From: Anabaena sp. PCC 7108
Lineage (GTDB): Bacteria > Cyanobacteriota > Cyanobacteriia > Cyanobacteriales > Nostocaceae
Direction of reading: 5' to 3'
Assembly (NCBI RefSeq): GCF_000332135.1
Contig: NZ_KB235896.1
Span: forward strand, 2,119,403 to 2,183,402
DNA: 64,000 bases
Below the pieces are notes generated by a model. The model worked only from the letters and a program-made list of their open reading frames with translations, had not been told where the DNA came from and did no database searches. The stretch's first letter is position 1, and each line of letters opens with the position of its first letter. Of this stretch, positions 60,249 to 64,000 are shown piece by piece. A program made the translations under genes and the position numbers.

Positions 60249-61620
60249 TAAAACATCAGTAATAGGCGGTGGACGTGACCTAGAATCAAGCGGTTTTGCT
60301 TGGTGGTCTGGTAACGCTCGCTTAATTAACCTATCCGGTAAACTACTTGGCGCTCACGTAGCCCATGCTGGTTTGATTGTCTTCTGGGCTGGAGCAATGA
60401 CTTTATTTGAAGTTGCTCACTTCATTCCAGAAAAGCCTATGTACGAACAAGGCTTAATCCTCCTACCTCACCTCGCCACATTAGGTTGGGGCGTTGGAGT
60501 AGGTGGTGAAGTATTCGACACATTCCCCTACTTTGTAGTTGGTGTACTGCACTTAATTTCCTCTGCCGTACTCGGTTTTGGCGGTATCTATCATGCCGTC
60601 CGTGGACCCGAAACCTTAGAAGAGTATTCCTCTTTCTTTGGTTATGACTGGAAAGACAAGAACAAGATGACCAACATCATCGGCTTCCACCTAATCATCT
60701 TGGGTAGTGGTGCGCTGTTATTGGTGCTGAAGGCTATGTTCTTCGGTGGTGTTTATGACACCTGGGCTCCAGGTGGTGGTGATGTTCGTGTGATTACTAA
60801 CCCCACACTGAACCCAGCTATCATTTTTGGATATTTGATTAAGGCTCCCTTCGGTGGCGAAGGCTGGATTGTCAGCGTCGATAACATGGAAGATGTTATT
60901 GGTGGTCACATCTGGATTGCTTTAATTTGTATTTCCGGTGGTATCTGGCACATTTTCACTAAGCCTTTTGCTTGGGCGCGTCGCGCTTTCATCTGGTCCG
61001 GTGAAGCTTACCTATCCTACAGCTTGGGTGCTTTGTCCTTGATGGGCTTTATTGCTTCCATCATGGTTTGGTATAACAACACCGTTTACCCTAGCGAATT
61101 TTTTGGTCCTACCGGTCCTGAAGCTTCTCAAGCACAAGCTTTAACCTTCTTGATTCGTGACCAACGCTTAGGTGCTAACGTCGGTTCTGCTCAAGGTCCT
61201 ACCGGTCTGGGTAAATACTTGATGCGCTCTCCTACTGGTGAAATCATCTTCGGTGGTGAAACCATGCGCTTCTGGGATTTCCGTGGTCCTTGGTTAGAGC
61301 CTCTACGTGGTCCTAACGGTCTTGATTTGGAAAAAATCAAGAATGATATTCAGCCTTGGCAAGCTCGTCGCGCTGCTGAATACATGACCCATGCTCCTTT
61401 GGGTTCTTTGAACTCTGTAGGTGGTGTAGCCACTGAAATCAACTCTTTCAACTACGTGTCTCCTCGTGCGTGGTTAGCTTGTTCTCACTTCGTGTTAGGT
61501 TTCTTCTTCCTCATTGGTCACTTGTGGCACGCAGGTCGCGCCCGCGCTGCTTCTGGTGGATTTGAGAGAGGTATAAACCGCGAAAATGAACCAGTTATGT
61601 ATATGGGCGACCTAGACTAG
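60232..61620 (+). CDS. psbC: Photosystem II CP43 chlorophyll protein
   Basis: CP43 is an inner antenna that also contributes a ligand to the manganese cluster. It starts with GTG at 60232, overlapping psbD by 17 bases, and gives 462 residues, as in other cyanobacteria. Six TM spans; the [14 protein letters not shown] lumenal segment is the manganese-cluster-facing region. Followed by a clear terminator. Confidence 0.99.
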   Translation: MVTLSNKTSVIGGGRDLESSGFAWWSGNARLINLSGKLLGAHVAHAGLIVFWAGAMTLFEVAHFIPEKPMYEQGLILLPHLATLGWGVGVGGEVFDTFPYFVVGVLHLISSAVLGFGGIYHAVRGPETLEEYSSFFGYDWKDKNKMTNIIGFHLIILGSGALLLVLKAMFFGGVYDTWAPGGGDVRVITNPTLNPAIIFGYLIKAPFGGEGWIVSVDNMEDVIGGHIWIALICISGGIWHIFTKPFAWARRAFIWSGEAYLSYSLGALSLMGFIASIMVWYNNTVYPSEFFGPTGPEASQAQALTFLIRDQRLGANVGSAQGPTGLGKYLMRSPTGEIIFGGETMRFWDFRGPWLEPLRGPNGLDLEKIKNDIQPWQARRAAEYMTHAPLGSLNSVGGVATEINSFNYVSPRAWLACSHFVLGFFFLIGHLWHAGRARAASGGFERGINRENEPVMYMGDLD

Positions 61621-61647
61621 GTTTGGCTCAGATTTATTTCATCTTAT

Positions 61648-61678
61648 AGCTCTTGCTTTGCAGCAAGGGCTTTTTTTT
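61648..61678 (+). terminator. Terminator of psbD-psbC
   Basis: A 10-bp stem AGCTCTTGCT / AGCAAGGGCT (one G-U pair) with loop TTGC, followed by eight Ts. Confidence 0.93.
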
Positions 61679-61756
61679 ATGGTTTGTTTGGCTTTGAATA
61701 TGACACAATTTAATCATTAACACTCTTTCTAAAATATATAAAATAGGAGGCAAATT

Positions 61757-61942
61757 ATGATGGAAAACTTAAATTTTGATACTTTGCAATGGACAGCAGA
61801 AGCCCAAGTAAAGTTAAAGAATATTCCTTTTTTTGTCCGCACCCAAGCTCAAGCAAGAATTGAGCAATTAGCACGAGAAGCAGATCAAGAAGTAGTGACA
61901 GTGGAACTGGTTGAAAAAGCTAGATTAGAGTTGGGACAGTAA
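61757..61942 (+). CDS. Small stand-alone PCP-reductase-domain protein
   Basis: 61 residues. The pattern W-x2[28 protein letters not shown] followed by [14 protein letters not shown] matches the PCP_red domain found at the C-terminus of light-independent protochlorophyllide reductase subunit B. Here it stands alone. GGAGG at 61746-61750 serves either the ATG at 61757 or that at 61760. Linked to the photosystem genes by position only; it lies beyond the psbC terminator. Confidence 0.85.
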   Translation: MMENLNFDTLQWTAEAQVKLKNIPFFVRTQAQARIEQLAREADQEVVTVELVEKARLELGQ

Positions 61943-62042
61943 ATGAGTAAAATCTAGCAAATGGTAGAAGGGCAATTAAAAAAGCAGTGCGGAAGTGGGT
62001 GAGGGGATAAAGTAAGCTATAATCAATACCTTGTCCATTTTC

Positions 62043-62159
62043 TGTAGGTTGGGTTAAGCGACAGCGCAACCCAAGGCATTTGTTGGGTTTCATGCTGATT
62101 GCTCCGCGTTCACGCAGTGTCCCGCAGGGATACGTTTACGTTCGACAACCCAACCTACA
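62043..62159. mobile_element. MITE-like palindromic repeat, copy 2
   Basis: 117 bases with the same perfect 12-bp ends TGTAGGTTGGGT / ACCCAACCTACA as copy 1. Its core is longer, with a TCCC-GCA-GGGA hairpin. Its right end touches the truncated ATPase gene. Confidence 0.85.
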
Positions 62160-63080
62160 AATCAAGGCTTTTTCCAATTTGGACAAGGAAAGTCTATTGA
62201 AACTACATTAGGAAATATTGAACTTGATGCAGAAGATGTAAATGATATTATTGCTTCTTTAAAAACCATCAAATTTCAAAAATATATTGTATTAGAAGAT
62301 TTCCATTATCTTGATACAGATACTCAAAAGGATTTTGCAGTTGCATTAAAAGCATTTCATGAAGCGTCTGAATTTTGCTTTATAATTATAGGCGTTTGGT
62401 TAGAAGAGAATAGATTGATTGTATACAATGGGGATTTGGCTGGACGCGTCATTGCAATAGATGCTGACCGTTGGATTCCTAAAGATTTGACAGAAGTAAT
62501 TAAGAAGGGTGCTAAATTATTAAATATTGATTTTACAGAACACTTTATAAAAACTCTTATTAAAGAATCTTTTGATAGTGTTTATATAGTTCAAGAAGTT
62601 TGTGCTGAAGCTTGCCGTCAAGAAGAAGTAAAAGAAACACAAAATACACATCGTGTCATTGGTACTAAATTGTTTGTACATGAACTAATCAAATCTGTTG
62701 TTAATCGAGAAAATGGGCGATATACATCTTTTCTCCACAACTTTTCTGAAGGTTTTCAAGGTACACAACTTGAAATGCATAAATGGCTTCTTTACGCCGT
62801 ACTTACAGTAGAATTAACTGAATTAGAGAAGGGACTTCGTTATGCACAAATACGGGAGATACTCCAATTGCATCATCCCCAAAAAACAGGACTTAATCCT
62901 GGAAATTTAACTCAATCTTTAAAATCAACAGCTTCGCTTCAAGTTAAGAAATATCTTAAACTAATAATTCTTGATTATGACGAGACAAACAAACGCTTAA
63001 ATGTGGTTGATAGAGGTTTTTTAATCTGGCTTGCTAATCAAAATAAACGAGAACTATTAACTTCAATTGAATTGGTTTAG
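62160..63080 (+). pseudogene. AAA/STAND-like ATPase, 5'-truncated
   Basis: From 62160 the frame reads FGQGKSIETTLGNIEL, then YIVLEDFHYL (a Walker B-like stretch), FCFIIIGVW, LIVYNGDLAGRV, to a stop at 63080. No ATG or ribosome site is found before it, and the upstream reading frame enters the MITE with a stop at 62055. The first possible start is a TTG at 62415 that would omit Walker B. So the N-terminus with the P-loop is missing. Family of ATPases of unknown function. Confidence 0.7.
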
Positions 63081-63140
63081 TTAAGTAGGGTGTATTAACA
63101 CAACGTAAGAGCTAGAATTAATTTACAACAAGCTTTAACT

Positions 63141-63974
63141 CTATCCCCCCACGTTCATCGCTGCTAAAAAAGCCTTTTGACTCACATCTTTATAAACTAC
63201 TTGCAAATATTTCATCACCAAATCACCAGCAGGTGAATTAGTTTTATTTTCTTCATCTTTTGCTAAAGGAATTGTACCTAATACAGTTAATACTGTCTCA
63301 CTAACAGCAGGTGAAATTACTACTAAAGACGATTCTAACGGCTCATTATATTGCCAAAAATCATCTATTTTAATAGCATATTCAGGTTGAGAAAGTTTTT
63401 GTTGAATTGCTGATTTTTCCTGAATTTTTTCTACATTTTTAGTATTACGTAAATGGCGTAAATCACTGATAATTTGCTCTTTGGTACGTCCCCGTAATTG
63501 AAATAAAACAAATGGGTCTTCACTGAATCTGTCACCTAACTGATAATAAACAGCACCTACGTGTTTGCAAGGATTGACTTTATCAGGACAAGAACATTTA
63601 CTGTGAACGTCACCTAAAGTAAAAGGAAATAAAGAAAGACCATTACTTGTAAAAACTTCTTCTATATTTTGTGGCATTTCTCCCGCTAGTAACTTAGCAG
63701 CATAGATTGCCTTTTTGGACATAGTTTCAATTACATAACCCCATTCTTCATCACTAAAAGGGTCAAGAGAAAGAGAAACTTTATAAGGTTCGGCTTCACT
63801 ACCTTGAACTCTGGCTAATACTTTTGCTCCTTTAAATTCAATACTCAAAACATTTCCTTGTCTAGAATAGGTTCTAGCCCTTTCTAACCGTTTTTTAAAC
63901 CGATAGGCATCTAGTAAATCCAGCCACTGTTGTGACCACCATTCTCGACTTGCTTGCAAGGTATCATTAGTCAT
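63141..63974 (-). CDS. SWIM zinc-finger protein
   Basis: 277 residues. The motif CSCPDKVNPCKH (CxCx6CxH) near residues 127-138 is a SWIM zinc finger, which in other proteins binds DNA or partners. The N-terminal REWWSQQWLDLLDAY is typical of the family, which is often encoded next to SNF2 helicases. The region upstream, where a helicase might lie, is outside the window. Confidence 0.88.
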   Translation of the reverse strand: MTNDTLQASREWWSQQWLDLLDAYRFKKRLERARTYSRQGNVLSIEFKGAKVLARVQGSEAEPYKVSLSLDPFSDEEWGYVIETMSKKAIYAAKLLAGEMPQNIEEVFTSNGLSLFPFTLGDVHSKCSCPDKVNPCKHVGAVYYQLGDRFSEDPFVLFQLRGRTKEQIISDLRHLRNTKNVEKIQEKSAIQQKLSQPEYAIKIDDFWQYNEPLESSLVVISPAVSETVLTVLGTIPLAKDEENKTNSPAGDLVMKYLQVVYKDVSQKAFLAAMNVGG

Positions 63975-64000
63975 AAGTCAAAGTTTGTTAAAGATAATTA

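Noticed and set aside
62415-63080. Complete 221-codon gene starting with TTG
   Set aside because: Protein-like sequence continues upstream of the TTG to the MITE edge, so this is the remains of a longer gene.

Overview
The window is chromosomal DNA of a cyanobacterium, most likely a filamentous heterocyst-forming one (Nostocales; inferred, not proven). The evidence is a phycobiliprotein lyase, ycf4, the overlapping psbD-psbC pair, RNA polymerase split into rpoC1 and rpoC2, a carotenoid C-3',4' desaturase, many HIP1 octamers (GCGATCGC), and abundant short tandem heptamer repeats of the STRR type between genes. No rRNA, CRISPR array, plasmid or phage module was seen.

Layout. 1-8 kb: the 5' end of an RRM RNA-binding protein, a CpcS/CpeS-type bilin lyase, a two-gene RND efflux operon and a glycosyltransferase. 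8-12.5 kb: translation cluster rplS, tRNA-Trp, secE, nusG, rplK, rplA, rplJ, rplL. 12.9-17.8 kb, leftward: a membrane Ser/Thr kinase, a 2OG-Fe(II) oxygenase, a fructosamine-kinase-like protein and an M16 peptidase. 17.9-23.7 kb, leftward: an unrecognised four-gene operon (membrane protein with a HEAT-like N-terminus, HerA/FtsK-type ATPase with a coiled-coil tail, and two small helical proteins, the last with a C-terminal hydrophobic segment). This is the best candidate for an undescribed system. 24-32.6 kb: DUF29, crtD, EcsC-like, Uma2, a long repeat protein, hslO, SRPBCC and a universal stress protein. 32.9-36.2 kb: hisD, rpsT and tatD. 37-46.8 kb: rpoB-rpoC1-rpoC2 with a strong terminator. 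46.9-48.1 kb: a decayed IS630-type element. 48.4-58.8 kb: mostly uncharacterised genes, an alcohol dehydrogenase, a CHASE2-adenylate cyclase next to a DUF928 gene, a ketoacyl synthase, a lipoprotein cyclophilin and ycf4. 59.2-61.6 kb: psbD-psbC, followed by a small PCP-reductase-domain gene. 62-64 kb: a 5'-truncated ATPase gene joined to a MITE, and a SWIM zinc-finger protein.

The most striking sequence-level feature is the spread of 7- and 8-base tandem repeats. In several places they form paired inverted arms around a short core. One such unit and one related array lie in frame inside rpoC2, and others abut start codons. A second dispersed family is a palindromic MITE with TGTAGGTTGGGT ends. 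One copy sits inside the HerA operon and another at the broken 5' end of the ATPase pseudogene.
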